In this document: positions 42,977-51,771 of the stretch, piece by piece
Numbering within the stretch: the first letter of the stretch is position 1
Layout: every line of letters starts with the position of its first letter
Assembly (NCBI GenBank): GCA_044426235.1
Contig: JAWXUS010000004.1
Location: forward strand, 1-64,000
Length of the DNA: 64,000 nucleotides
Source of the DNA: JAGHEK01 sp044426235
GTDB lineage: Bacteria; Bacillota; Clostridia; Peptostreptococcales; Peptostreptococcaceae
Reading direction: 5' to 3'
Translations under genes and position numbers: made by a program
Notes under the pieces: generated by a model
The model's database searches: none
What the model was told of the DNA's origin: nothing
The model's input: the letters and a program-made list of their open reading frames with translations, nothing else

Positions 42977-43746
42977 TGCTATTTGATTCACACGCCCATT
43001 TAAATGATTCTAGATTTGATGAAGATAGAGAAGAATTAATTTCTTCTCTTAAAGAAAATAATGTTGAACTTGTAGTTAATGTTGGTGCAGATATTAAGAC
43101 TTCTATTGAAAGTATTGAACTTGCTAAGAAGTACGATTTTATATATGCATCAGTTGGAGTTCACCCACACGACGTTTCAGATTTAGATGAAAATACTATA
43201 GACATTTTAAGAAATCTTTCGAATAGTAACGAAAAGGTTGTTGCGATTGGTGAAATAGGACTTGATTATTACTATGATAATTCTCCAAGAGAACTACAAA
43301 AAAAGTGGTTTATTGAACAAATTAAACTTGCAAATGAACTTAAATTACCAATAATTATTCACGATAGAGATGCACACCAAGATACTTTTGATATTATAAA
43401 AGAATACAAAAATGATGAAATTGGTTGTGTAATTCATTGCTATAGTGGAAGTTTAGAATTTGCAAAAGAATACATTAAAATGAATTGTTATATTTCAATT
43501 CCGGGAACTGTTACTTTTAAAAATAATGTTAAAACTCTAGAAGTTGTAAAAGAAATTCCACTTGAGTATTTATTAATTGAAACTGATAGTCCATACTTAA
43601 CTCCAGTTCCTTATAGAGGAAAAAGAAATAATCCTTCATATGTTCAATTTGTTGCAGACAAAATTGCACAGGAAAGAGGAATTTCTTATGAAACTGTTTG
43701 TGAAGTGACAAAAGAAAATGCAAAGAAATTATTTAATATAAAGTAA
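42976..43746 (+). CDS. tatD: TatD family metal-dependent deoxyribonuclease
   Basis: Metal-dependent hydrolase of the TatD/YcfH family, with 3'-5' DNase activity in studied members. The 256 residues show the metal ligands DSHAHLND at the N-terminus, AIGEIGLDYYYD near 91, IIHDRDAH near 126, CVIHCYSG near 152 and LIETDSPYLTP near 200. The ATG overlaps the metG stop by one base, a common arrangement. A terminator follows. Confidence 0.95.
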   Translation: MLFDSHAHLNDSRFDEDREELISSLKENNVELVVNVGADIKTSIESIELAKKYDFIYASVGVHPHDVSDLDENTIDILRNLSNSNEKVVAIGEIGLDYYYDNSPRELQKKWFIEQIKLANELKLPIIIHDRDAHQDTFDIIKEYKNDEIGCVIHCYSGSLEFAKEYIKMNCYISIPGTVTFKNNVKTLEVVKEIPLEYLLIETDSPYLTPVPYRGKRNNPSYVQFVADKIAQERGISYETVCEVTKENAKKLFNIK

Positions 43747-43750
43747 ATTA

Positions 43751-43783
43751 AAAGACTCGTAGTAATTACTATGAGTTTTTTAA
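43751..43783 (+). terminator. Terminator after tatD
   Basis: AAGACTCGTAGT and ACTATGAGTTTT pair around a short loop, followed by T. Confidence 0.7.
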
Positions 43784-43873
43784 TTTTGAGTTAAATTGAT
43801 AAAATACATTGAATAAATATATAATTATTAGTATTATAATAGTTATTAAACTTGAAAATAAAGGTGAAAAATT

Positions 43874-44422
43874 ATGATAAAAGAAGTTATTGTAGTTGAA
43901 GGAAAAGACGATGTATCCGCAGTTAAAAGAGCATTAAAAAATGTTGAAATGATAACTACTGGTGGATTTGGTTTTCCAAAGGGAGTTATGGAAAGAATAA
44001 AATCTGCACAAGAAAGATGTGGGATAATAATATTTACAGATCCAGATTTTGCAGGAGAAAAAATAAGAAAGAAAATTTCTCAAGAGATAAAAGGGTGTAA
44101 GCACGCATTTTTACCAAGAGAAGAGGCTATAAAAGATGATGATATTGGAATTGAAAATGCATCACCTGAAAGTATTTTAAAAGCGCTTGAAAATGTTCGT
44201 ACAGAGGATATTAAAACTAAAAATGAATTTAGCCAAGTTGATTTAATAAGAAATGGATTTATAGGAGATGATTCATCTTCATATAAAAGAGATGAAGTTG
44301 GAAAGATGCTTGGAATTGGATATGGAAATGCAAAGCAATTTTTAAATAGATTAAATAATTATGGTGTTACTCGTGATGAGTTTAATGATGCACTAAAAAG
44401 ATTAGGAGAAAATAATGGATAG
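43874..44422 (+). CDS. rnmV: Ribonuclease M5 (5S rRNA maturation)
   Basis: TOPRIM nuclease that cuts both ends of precursor 5S rRNA. The 182 residues begin with the TOPRIM glutamate motif VVEGKDDVSAVKRAL and contain the DxD motif IIIFTDPDFAGEKIRKKI near 56-73. The C-terminal domain has GKMLGIGYGNAKQFLNRLNNYG. AAGGTG precedes the ATG. Its end overlaps the rsmA start by 8 bases, the standard Firmicute pair. Confidence 0.95.
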   Translation: MIKEVIVVEGKDDVSAVKRALKNVEMITTGGFGFPKGVMERIKSAQERCGIIIFTDPDFAGEKIRKKISQEIKGCKHAFLPREEAIKDDDIGIENASPESILKALENVRTEDIKTKNEFSQVDLIRNGFIGDDSSSYKRDEVGKMLGIGYGNAKQFLNRLNNYGVTRDEFNDALKRLGENNG

Positions 44423-45275
44423 ACTTTCATCGCATAAAGCCACGAAAAGTATAGTGGACAAGCACAGATTTAAATTTTCAAAATCACTAGGACAAAACTT
44501 TTTAATTGATGATAATGTAATTGATGATATTTTAAAAGGTGCAAGACTTAGCGAAGGAGATAAGATAATTGAGGTTGGACCTGGAATTGGAACTTTAACT
44601 TCTGAAATGGGAAAAGTTGCAGAAAAGGTTGTTGCAATCGAAATCGATAAAAATTTAATACCAATACTAAAAGAAACTTTAAATGATTTTGATAATATTG
44701 AAGTTATAAATAAAGATATATTAAAAGTTAATGTAGAAGAATTAATAGAAGAAAAATTAAGTGGAGGACCGGTTAAACTAGTTGCAAATCTTCCATACTA
44801 TATAACTACTCCAATAGTTATGAAATTTTTAGAGGAAGATATTCCAGTAACTGATATTGTTGTTATGGTTCAAAAGGAAGTTGCAGATAGAATGAATGCA
44901 GTTCCGTCAACTAAAGATTATGGGGCTTTATCTGTTGCAGTTCAGTATTACTGTGATACTGAGATCGTTGCAAAAGCACCAAGGCATATGTTTATACCTC
45001 AACCAAATGTTGATTCAACTGTAATTGGTCTTCACGTTAGAGAAGAGAGAAAATATAATGTTGATAATGAAGAAATATTCTTTAAAACTGTTAAAGCAGG
45101 ATTTTCACAAAGAAGAAAGACTCTTTTAAATGCATTATCTACACTTGGTTTCTTAAATAAAGATCAAATAAGAGAAGTATTAAACTTAGCAGGAATAGAT
45201 GAAAAAAGACGTGGTGAAACTTTAAGTATTGAAGAATTCGCTAATCTTTCTAATGAAGTAAATAAAATGGCTTAA
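44415..45275 (+). CDS. rsmA: 16S rRNA dimethyladenosine transferase RsmA (KsgA)
   Basis: Dimethylates A1518 and A1519 of 16S rRNA in late 30S assembly. The 286 residues have the SAM motif IIEVGPGIGTLTSEM near 48-62 and the catalytic NLPYYITTPI (N-L-P-Y) near 124-133. The C-terminal helical domain includes FSQRRKTLLNAL. It starts inside the end of rnmV and is followed by a strong terminator. Confidence 0.97.
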   Translation: MDRLSSHKATKSIVDKHRFKFSKSLGQNFLIDDNVIDDILKGARLSEGDKIIEVGPGIGTLTSEMGKVAEKVVAIEIDKNLIPILKETLNDFDNIEVINKDILKVNVEELIEEKLSGGPVKLVANLPYYITTPIVMKFLEEDIPVTDIVVMVQKEVADRMNAVPSTKDYGALSVAVQYYCDTEIVAKAPRHMFIPQPNVDSTVIGLHVREERKYNVDNEEIFFKTVKAGFSQRRKTLLNALSTLGFLNKDQIREVLNLAGIDEKRRGETLSIEEFANLSNEVNKMA

Positions 45276-45276
45276 T

Positions 45277-45313
45277 AAAAAGTACCTCAAATTTAATTTG
45301 AGGTACTTTTTTT
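45277..45313 (+). terminator. Terminator after rsmA
   Basis: AAAAGTACCTCAAATT and AATTTGAGGTACTTTT form a long stem followed by T. Confidence 0.9.
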
Positions 45314-45364
45314 GTGTTTTACTTCATATAATTCTATAGAATTTTAATACTAGGGGTGATTTTT

Positions 45365-46480
45365 TTGAAGAGGAAATTTAAAAGAGATTATATAATTCTT
45401 GAGGCTAATGATTTAAGTTATAGATTTAAAGATAAAGTAACACCAAAAGCATTCGTTAAAATAGAAGTAAATGAAGATAGTAATGTTTTATCTTTGTATG
45501 CAGAAAATTTAAAAGTATCTGATGAAGGATATAGAGTTGTAATAATAAATTCAGATCTTGAAACAACTGAACTTGGAGAAATTACATTAAATAATTTTGG
45601 TAAGGGTGAGAGAATATATAATCTATCAGAGGATAATGAAGAAATAAAAGCAGTTTGCATACTACATCAAAAAAATATATTACTTATAGGATTTAAAGGT
45701 TCAAAAATAAATGATTATGAAAAATTACTTTTTAAAGATGATTCATTTGATAATATTGAATATGTTGAAGTTAATGAAGAATACGAAGAGTATGAATATG
45801 AATATATAGAGATTGAAGAATATGAAGATTTAGAAGAAGATGAAGAAATACAAATTGAGGAAATAAAAGTAGAAGAAGATATTAAAGATGAAAATGAGAA
45901 GTATGGTGATGTAGAGTATGTTAGAACACTTAACAAAAAGCCATTGATAAACGATTCAAAAAAATCATCTTCAAGTGATTACTTAGAAAATATTGAAAAA
46001 AGTATAGAAAATAATATTGAGAGTGATGTTGAAGGTGATATAGAAACTGATATTGAAGATGGTGCACAAACTCTTTTAATGCCAAGACAAATTAAAAAAG
46101 GTTTAAAGATGTTTAAAGAAGTAAGACCTTTTTCAAAAGACTATATTGAAAAGAGTAGATGGTGGAAAATTGAGATTACCCCGATTACTTTATGTGGATA
46201 TACTATGCCAAATTTAGGTTATATAAATACTCTAAATTATACTATGTATAGCGACACAGTTATGAATTCATATAAATATAGACATTATGTGTTTGGTGTT
46301 CAATATGATGATTACAATAGACGTAAATATTATATTTATGGAGTACCGGGTAAAAAAGATGAACAACCAGATAAAGGATTAACTGGATTTGTTAAGTATC
46401 AACCATGTGATACAAAGAATGATTCTATGGGTTATTGGTTATGCTTTGTTGATTGTAGAACTAGAAAAATAGTTAAATAG
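45365..46480 (+). CDS. Unknown protein with acidic Glu/Tyr-rich centre
   Basis: I do not recognise a function. The 371-residue protein has three parts. Residues 1-120 form a probable beta-rich domain similar in style to proteins seen near rsmA in other clostridia (YIILEAND, AFVKIEVNE). Residues 132-178 are extremely acidic with many Tyr (EEYEEYEYEYIEIEEYED), followed by a Ser/Glu linker. Residues ~250-371 form a compact Trp/Tyr/Cys domain (WWKIEITPITLCGYTMPN, YGVPGKKDEQPDKGLTGFVKY, GYWLCFVDCRTRKIV). There is no signal peptide or membrane segment. I start at TTG 45365, 8 bases after AGGGG; the earlier GTG at 45356 is part of that site. A link to spore coat or morphogenesis is possible only by context. 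Confidence 0.7.
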   Translation: MKRKFKRDYIILEANDLSYRFKDKVTPKAFVKIEVNEDSNVLSLYAENLKVSDEGYRVVIINSDLETTELGEITLNNFGKGERIYNLSEDNEEIKAVCILHQKNILLIGFKGSKINDYEKLLFKDDSFDNIEYVEVNEEYEEYEYEYIEIEEYEDLEEDEEIQIEEIKVEEDIKDENEKYGDVEYVRTLNKKPLINDSKKSSSSDYLENIEKSIENNIESDVEGDIETDIEDGAQTLLMPRQIKKGLKMFKEVRPFSKDYIEKSRWWKIEITPITLCGYTMPNLGYINTLNYTMYSDTVMNSYKYRHYVFGVQYDDYNRRKYYIYGVPGKKDEQPDKGLTGFVKYQPCDTKNDSMGYWLCFVDCRTRKIVK

Positions 46481-46485
46481 ATTTA

Positions 46486-46520
46486 TTAATACTCAAATAA
46501 TTTTTTATTTGAGTATTAAC
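46486..46520 (+). terminator. Terminator after the acidic unknown gene
   Basis: AATACTCAAATAA and TTATTTGAGTATT form a stem with a T-rich loop. The T tail is short, so the hairpin itself is the main evidence. The remaining bases to 46662 are AT-rich with nothing else seen. Confidence 0.6.
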
Positions 46521-46662
46521 TTTGTTTATTATGTTTAATATATTGTTATCTTGAAAAAAACTAATCCATTTGATATACTCTTTAATAAGCTAAATTTATT
46601 AAAATAGCTTTATTTGAGAAAATAGCTTACATAAAAAATAAGAAAATAGGAGGCACTAAACA

Positions 46663-47775
46663 ATGAATGAAAAAAGAATAATAGATGAGTTTTTAGAACT
46701 TGTACAAATAGATAGCCATTCTTCTAAGGAAGGAAAAATTGCAGGAGTACTTATAAAAAAATTAGAGGATCTAGGATTTGACGTTTATGTTGATGATGCG
46801 GGTGAAAAATTAAACGGTGAAACTGGAAATATAATAGCGACTCTTAAAGGAACTAAAGATACTAAGAAAATATTATTTAGTTCACATATGGATACTGTAT
46901 CTCCAGGAGAAGGTGTAAAACCTATAATAGATGAAGAGGCAGGAATTATAAAAACTGATGGAACGACAATATTAGGTTCTGATGATAAAGCTGGAATAGT
47001 TGCTACTTTAGAAGGTGTTAGAATGATAAAAGAAAATAATGTAGAACATGGAGATATTCAAGTAGCATTCTCGATTTGGGAAGAAGGTGGACTAAATGGT
47101 GCAAAGTATATGGATTATTCTAAAATAGATGTAGATTTTAGTTTTGTATTAGATAGTGGAGGTTCTCCAGGAGAAGTAATAACTCAAGCACCTGCACAAG
47201 ATGCTATAAAAGTTAAGATACAAGGTAAACCTGCACACGCAGGACTTATGCCTGAAAAAGGAATAAGTGCAGTAATGGTTGCAGCACGTGCGATTGAGAA
47301 AATGAACTTACTTAGAATAGACGAAGAAACAACTGCAAATATTGGAACTATAAATGGTGGTATTGCAACTAATATAGTTATGCCAGAACTTGAAATAACT
47401 GCAGAGGCAAGAAGTTTATGTAATGATAAATTAGCTAAGCAAAGTGAACATATGAAAAAATGTTTTGAAGAGGCTTGTGAAGAATTCAATACTACTTGTG
47501 AAGTTGATATAGTAAGATCTTACTCAGCATTTAAAATAGAAGATAATGATGAAATAATAGATGTTCTTAGAAAAGCATTCGATAATATGGGAGTTGAAAC
47601 TACTTTAGCATCAACAGGTGGTGGAAGTGATACTAACATAATGAATAAAAATGGATTAAAAGCAGTTATATTAGGTGTTGGAATGAAAAAAGTACATACA
47701 TTAGAAGAATATATAGCAATAAAAGATTTAGTTGATTCAGCTAAAATGGTTTTTGAAATAATAAAATCTGTATAA
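46663..47775 (+). CDS. M20 family peptidase (tripeptidase T-like)
   Basis: Zinc-dependent cytoplasmic aminopeptidase of the M20/PepT type. The first metal motif is LFSSHMDTVSPGEGV (His-x-Asp near residue 72-74). TILGSDDKAGIVATLEG near 105-120 holds the bridging Asp, and FSIWEEGGLNGAKYMD near 137-150 holds the Glu-Glu pair. The middle dimerisation domain (IQGKPAHAGLMPEKGISA) is typical. The 370-residue length fits the PepT-like branch; the exact peptide substrate cannot be inferred. AGGAGG precedes the ATG. Confidence 0.87.
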   Translation: MNEKRIIDEFLELVQIDSHSSKEGKIAGVLIKKLEDLGFDVYVDDAGEKLNGETGNIIATLKGTKDTKKILFSSHMDTVSPGEGVKPIIDEEAGIIKTDGTTILGSDDKAGIVATLEGVRMIKENNVEHGDIQVAFSIWEEGGLNGAKYMDYSKIDVDFSFVLDSGGSPGEVITQAPAQDAIKVKIQGKPAHAGLMPEKGISAVMVAARAIEKMNLLRIDEETTANIGTINGGIATNIVMPELEITAEARSLCNDKLAKQSEHMKKCFEEACEEFNTTCEVDIVRSYSAFKIEDNDEIIDVLRKAFDNMGVETTLASTGGGSDTNIMNKNGLKAVILGVGMKKVHTLEEYIAIKDLVDSAKMVFEIIKSV

Positions 47776-47790
47776 TATGGTAAATTTATT

Positions 47791-47828
47791 AGTAAACATT
47801 AATCATTTTGATTAATGTTTACTTTTTA
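47791..47828 (+). terminator. Terminator after the M20 peptidase
   Basis: AGTAAACATTAATCA and TGATTAATGTTTACT form a nearly perfect long stem with T tail. Confidence 0.85.
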
Positions 47829-47873
47829 TGTTATAATTACAAATATCAAAATATAATATTTGGGAGAAGAAGT

Positions 47874-48662
47874 ATGGCTAGAAAATATAAAAAGAGTGTT
47901 AAAATTGCTATGGGTATAATCCTATTTTTAGTTACATATTTAATATGTCTTAAGATATTTGGAAATATGCTAGACAATAATGAAATGAATGAAAACACAT
48001 CTACAACAGAAACTCAAAGGGAAAGTACAAATAGTTTAAGATCGCAGCTAAATTATAAAAAAAACATATATATGTCTAGTGAAAATGCAGACAGTATAAA
48101 AATTGAAAATGTTCATTGGGACGAAGTAAGAATAATATTTAATCAATTTCCAAGCATAAGAGAAGTGGATAAGTTTAATCCAATATATAAAGGACATTCA
48201 GATGATGGAATTAGATTTGAAACAGACCTTGATTATTTTAGAATATATACAGTAAGTAAAGAAGAGTTTTATAAGGTTCCAGTAACTGATAAAGAAAAAT
48301 TAGAAAGTATATTAAATGAAAGTATTTATACATCACTTGGATTTGTTAAACAATATAAAACTTGGAAAAAAGTTCAGATAACAGATGGAAATAAAACTAG
48401 AACTTTATCTAAATGGAAGTTTGACGAATTATCTTATAAATTGATATCTAAAAGAATAGTTGGAAAAGTTCAACCTGAAAAAAATAAAGAAAAGAGTGAA
48501 TATAATTTTGTGGTTAATATAGAAGGGGATAATTATACTGCAACTATTGAAACTATGGGAGAAGATTATGTTAAAATAAGTTCTGAAAAGGGTGAGGCTT
48601 ACTATGAAGTTTCAACTATATTGTATAATTATTTAAAAGAAGATGTTTTTAATATAAAATAG
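47874..48662 (+). CDS. Unknown membrane-anchored protein
   Basis: I do not recognise the family. The 262-residue protein has a basic N-terminus (MARKYKKSVK) and one membrane segment at about 11-30 (IAMGIILFLVTYLICLKIFG), then a Thr/Ser/Asn linker to ~60 and an outer domain of about 200 residues with no cysteine and many charged residues. This topology predicts a cytoplasmic N-terminus and an exterior C-terminal domain. I start at ATG 47874 behind GGGAGA; the longer reading from 47808 lies in the preceding terminator. It is convergent with murC. Confidence 0.7.
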   Translation: MARKYKKSVKIAMGIILFLVTYLICLKIFGNMLDNNEMNENTSTTETQRESTNSLRSQLNYKKNIYMSSENADSIKIENVHWDEVRIIFNQFPSIREVDKFNPIYKGHSDDGIRFETDLDYFRIYTVSKEEFYKVPVTDKEKLESILNESIYTSLGFVKQYKTWKKVQITDGNKTRTLSKWKFDELSYKLISKRIVGKVQPEKNKEKSEYNFVVNIEGDNYTATIETMGEDYVKISSEKGEAYYEVSTILYNYLKEDVFNIK

Positions 48663-48722
48663 TCTGTTATTACAGGCTTTTTTTAGTTTAAATAAAAAAA
48701 GTAGGATTTTATCCTACTTTAC
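48661..48722. terminator. Back-to-back terminators between the unknown gene and murC
   Basis: AGTCTGT with ACAGGCT plus seven T (48661-48688) ends the plus-strand gene. AAAGTAGGAT with ATCCTACTTT (48698-48720) overlaps the murC stop and, read on the reverse strand, is followed by a T run. Confidence 0.8.
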
Positions 48723-50063
48723 TAATTTCTCAGCAACATTAAATATTGGTCCTGCACCAGCAGTTATTATTAAATCATTTTCAGATAAATTCTCTCTTAA
48801 ATGTTTTTCAATATCTTCATAGCTACTTATATAAGTAACATCAACATTATTTTGATAAAGTTTTTCAACTAAATCTTTTGAATGAATATCACCAGGATTT
48901 AATTCTCTTGCAGCATAAATATCAGTTATTATAACCTTATCTGCACCATAGAATGATTCTGAAAATTCATTAAGTAAAGATTTTGTTCTAGTGTATGTGT
49001 GAGGTTCAAATACACACCATAGAGTATTTTTCTTCAGTTTTTTTGCAGCAGAAAGAGTAGCTTTTAATTCAGTTGGGTGATGTGCATAATCATCAACAAC
49101 TAAAGCATTATTATACTTTCCTTTAACTTCGAATCTTCTACCAACACCACTATATTTTTTGATATTTTCTCTTATAGTTTCAAGTTCAATATTAGATGAT
49201 AATGCTGCAAGTATTGCACCTGTTGCATTAAATATATTGTGTATTCCAGGAACTAAAATATCAAATAATCCAAGATCTTTATTATTTAAAGTTATTCTAA
49301 AATTACCAAATCCATTTTCATCAAAAGTAACATCAGAAATTATTGCATCATTATCAGAGTTTGTACCATATCTAATAATAGTTGCTTTAACGTCGTGAAG
49401 TATATCTTTTGTATTTGCATCATCTCCATTTATTATGAAGTATCCGTCCTTTGGAAGTAATTTACCAAATTTATTAAATGATGCTTTTATTTCAGATAAA
49501 CCAGAGAAGTAGTCTAAATGATCTTCTTCAACGTTTAATACTATTGAAATTTTTGGATTAAAGTTTAAGAAACTATCAACATATTCACAAGCCTCAGTTA
49601 TAAAGTTTTCAGAAGAACCAATTTTAACGTTTCCTCCAATGACACTTAAATTTCCACCAACTAAAATTGTAGGATCTAAATCTGCATACTCAAATATAGT
49701 TGATAACATTGAAGTTGTTGATGTTTTTCCGTGAGTTCCAGAGACTGCAATAGGATTTTTATATTCTCTCATTATATGACCAAGAAATGCCGCTCTATTT
49801 ACAGTTAATTTATTTTTTTCTTTAGTAGCTAAAAACTCTTCGTTATCTTCGCTAATTGCTGCAGTATAAACTACCATATCAATATCATCTGTAATGTTTT
49901 CTTTTTTGTGGCCAATTGAAATAAGAGCTCCTTGATTTCTTAAATCATCAATAAGATATGATTCATTAGAATCAGAGCCTGAAACTTCATACCCTTTGTT
50001 TAAGCAAATATTAGCAAGTGCACTCATACTAATTCCGCCTATACCAATAAAATGTATCTTCAT
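48714..50063 (-). CDS. murC: UDP-N-acetylmuramate-L-alanine ligase MurC
   Basis: Adds L-alanine to UDP-MurNAc, the first peptide step in peptidoglycan synthesis. The 449 residues start with the Rossmann-like HFIGIGGISMSALA, followed by the ATP loop AVSGTHGKTSTTSML near 107-121, the NVEEDHLDYF segment near 180 and the C-terminal VDDYAHHPTELKATL. On the reverse strand GGAAAGGTGG precedes the ATG. It is transcribed away from purR. Confidence 0.97.
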   Translation of the reverse strand: MKIHFIGIGGISMSALANICLNKGYEVSGSDSNESYLIDDLRNQGALISIGHKKENITDDIDMVVYTAAISEDNEEFLATKEKNKLTVNRAAFLGHIMREYKNPIAVSGTHGKTSTTSMLSTIFEYADLDPTILVGGNLSVIGGNVKIGSSENFITEACEYVDSFLNFNPKISIVLNVEEDHLDYFSGLSEIKASFNKFGKLLPKDGYFIINGDDANTKDILHDVKATIIRYGTNSDNDAIISDVTFDENGFGNFRITLNNKDLGLFDILVPGIHNIFNATGAILAALSSNIELETIRENIKKYSGVGRRFEVKGKYNNALVVDDYAHHPTELKATLSAAKKLKKNTLWCVFEPHTYTRTKSLLNEFSESFYGADKVIITDIYAARELNPGDIHSKDLVEKLYQNNVDVTYISSYEDIEKHLRENLSENDLIITAGAGPIFNVAEKLVK

Positions 50064-50095
50064 AAAAATCCACCTTTCCTTAAAAAATAGTCCTA

Positions 50096-50140
50096 TAATA
50101 TGAACTATGCTTATGATATAATATTTTAATGTTCAATATT
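50096..50140. promoter_or_regulatory. Possible PurR box pair between murC and purR
   Basis: TATGAAC (50099-50105) and GTTCAATA (50131-50138) face each other within the 189-base divergent region, each in AT-rich context like the GAAC core of PurBoxes. Their spacing is a few bases wider than in B. subtilis and the CC before GAAC is missing, so this is tentative. Confidence 0.25.
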
Positions 50141-50252
50141 TTATAAAAATATACATATAATAAAATCATATTAGTTGTTCTAGCAAAATATGACTTTAAT
50201 TATAACATAATAAATAAACTTATGCATTAACTTTAGATAGGAGAAAAATACA

Positions 50253-51080
50253 ATGAAATTTAAGAGAACAGAAAGAATTGGAGCAATAGTTAAGATATTA
50301 TCGGATAACCCAAACAAAATATTTACATTAAGTTATTTTACTAATGAATTTAATTCAGCAAAATCAACAATAAGTGAAGATTTATTGGTGGTCAAAAATG
50401 TATTTGAAAAATTAGAATTAGGTCAAGTAATAACCATTGCAGGAGCTGCTGGAGGAGTTAAATATATTCCGAAAGCATCTAAAAAAGAAAATGATGAATT
50501 TTTAAAGGATTTATGTAGTAAAATTTCAGAGTCAAGTCGAGTACTTCCTGGAGATTTTCTATATTTAGTAGATATAATATATAATCCTGCAATATCTAGT
50601 AAAATAGGTAAAATTATGGCATCTAATATTGATTATACTCATGCAGATTATGTTGTTACTATGGAAACCAAGGGAATTCCAATGGCACTTATGACTGCAA
50701 AAGCTATGAATTTACCTCTTGTAATAATTAGAAAAGATATAAAAGTGTCTGAAGGACCAACTCTTAGCACAACTTATGTAAGTGGTGATAATACTAAAAT
50801 TAAAAGTATGAGTTTACCAAGAAAGGCTATTGAAAATAAAAGTAAGGTAATTATAATTGATGATTTTATGAAAGGTGGAGGAACTATAAAAGGGATGACA
50901 GATCTTATGCACGAATTCGGTGCTGAGGTTATAGGAACTGGAGTTTTAATGTCAACTATTAAACCGGAAGAAAAATTAGTTGATAATTATGTTTCATTAA
51001 TAGAACTTGAAATTGATAAGGGGGAAGTTAAATTAATACCAAATTTAAAGATGATAGATGAGGAAATAAATATAGATTAA
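50253..51080 (+). CDS. purR: Purine operon repressor PurR
   Basis: Firmicute-type purine repressor, which is released from DNA by PRPP. The 275 residues contain an N-terminal winged helix (RTERIGAIVKILSDNPNKIF to about 75) and a phosphoribosyltransferase-fold domain with PRPP loop KVIIIDDFMKGGGTIKGM near 202-219. AGGAG precedes the ATG. It lies upstream of spoVG, as in most Firmicutes, though the usual yabJ is absent between them. Confidence 0.95.
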   Translation: MKFKRTERIGAIVKILSDNPNKIFTLSYFTNEFNSAKSTISEDLLVVKNVFEKLELGQVITIAGAAGGVKYIPKASKKENDEFLKDLCSKISESSRVLPGDFLYLVDIIYNPAISSKIGKIMASNIDYTHADYVVTMETKGIPMALMTAKAMNLPLVIIRKDIKVSEGPTLSTTYVSGDNTKIKSMSLPRKAIENKSKVIIIDDFMKGGGTIKGMTDLMHEFGAEVIGTGVLMSTIKPEEKLVDNYVSLIELEIDKGEVKLIPNLKMIDEEINID

Positions 51081-51100
51081 TAAAAAAAGTTAAAAATAAA

Positions 51101-51128
51101 AAAGGAATTGGTAAATGCTTGTAGAATT
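51101..51128 (+). promoter_or_regulatory. Sigma-H promoter of spoVG
   Basis: AAAGGAATT with AGGA at 51103-51106 and GAAT at 51124-51127, separated by exactly 17 bases, reproduces the classic spoVG sigma-H promoter layout. The transcript start would be about 35 bases before the ATG. Confidence 0.75.
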
Positions 51129-51171
51129 TAATAATTAGAAATTTATTTACAAGCATAAGGGGGACTTAGAG

Positions 51172-51450
51172 ATGAACATAACTGATGTTAGAGTTAGAAA
51201 ATTAACTGACGAAGGAAAAATGAAATGTATAGTTTCAATTACTTTCGAGAATTTATTCGTAGTACACGACATAAAAGTAATCGAGGGGCACAATGGACTT
51301 TTTATAGCTATGCCAAGTAGAAAAGTTGGAGAGGGAAGTTTTAGAGATATCGCTCACCCGATAAATGTTGAAATGAGACAAGTATTAGAAGATGCAGTTT
51401 TAAATGCATATAATGAAGCTATCGCACAACTAGAAGTTGCTGCTGAATAA
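51172..51450 (+). CDS. spoVG: Septation/sporulation regulator SpoVG
   Basis: Small nucleic-acid-binding protein that affects septum formation, sporulation and virulence-type genes in Firmicutes. The 92 residues match the family along their whole length (MNITDVRVRKLTDEGKMKCIVSI, FIAMPSRKVGEGSFRDIAHPIN). AAGGGGGA precedes the ATG. It is a single-gene unit with a sigma-H promoter and its own terminator. In most relatives glmU follows directly; here an 8.3 kb accessory block intervenes. Confidence 0.97.
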   Translation: MNITDVRVRKLTDEGKMKCIVSITFENLFVVHDIKVIEGHNGLFIAMPSRKVGEGSFRDIAHPINVEMRQVLEDAVLNAYNEAIAQLEVAAE

Positions 51451-51458
51451 AATAAAAA

Positions 51459-51494
51459 GAGTTGCTTTTAATTTTTTAAAGGCAACTTTTTTTT
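51459..51494 (+). terminator. Terminator after spoVG
   Basis: GAGTTGCTTTTAA and TTAAAGGCAACTT form a long stem followed by a run of T. Confidence 0.88.
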
Positions 51495-51516
51495 TGCAAA
51501 TTATAAAAAATTTGAA

Positions 51517-51556
51517 TATAAAAATATAAAAATATAAAAATATAAAAATATAAAAA
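51517..51556 (+). repeat. Tandem repeat: five perfect copies of TATAAAAA
   Basis: Five uninterrupted 8-bp units lie between the spoVG terminator and the nfsB promoter, within the non-coding stretch 51451-51771. The same stretch also holds the GTAC-centred motifs and promoter listed separately. A sixth, degenerate unit (TGCAAAAA) follows. Confidence 0.95.
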
Positions 51557-51631
51557 TGCAAAAACTTTATAAAAGTTTAAATTTATTAAATGCGTAAAAA
51601 GTAATGCTTGAAATTAAATTCTAAAAGTTTG

Positions 51632-51698
51632 TTGTACAAGTTTGTCCGTACGGATAATAATGTCAGTACTTGTTATTGAATATAAGTGTGGATATAAT
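51632..51698 (+). promoter_or_regulatory. nfsB promoter with GTAC-centred motifs
   Basis: TTGTTA at 51670-51675 and TATAAT at 51693-51698 with a 17-base spacer. Just upstream are TTGTACAA (51632-51639), TCCGTACGGA (51645-51654) and CAGTACTTG (51664-51672), all with a GTAC core. They may bind a redox regulator such as the HxlR protein at 53534, but no binding is shown. Confidence 0.5.
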
Positions 51699-51771
51699 TG
51701 ATTTATAAATATCAAATAACTAAGCAAAATATATAATTAAAATTTATAGATAAAATTTAAGGAGAATTAAA

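Noticed and set aside
51517..51556. CRISPR-like array
   Set aside because: The units are only 8 bp and contiguous without spacers. No CRISPR array or cas gene was found in the window.
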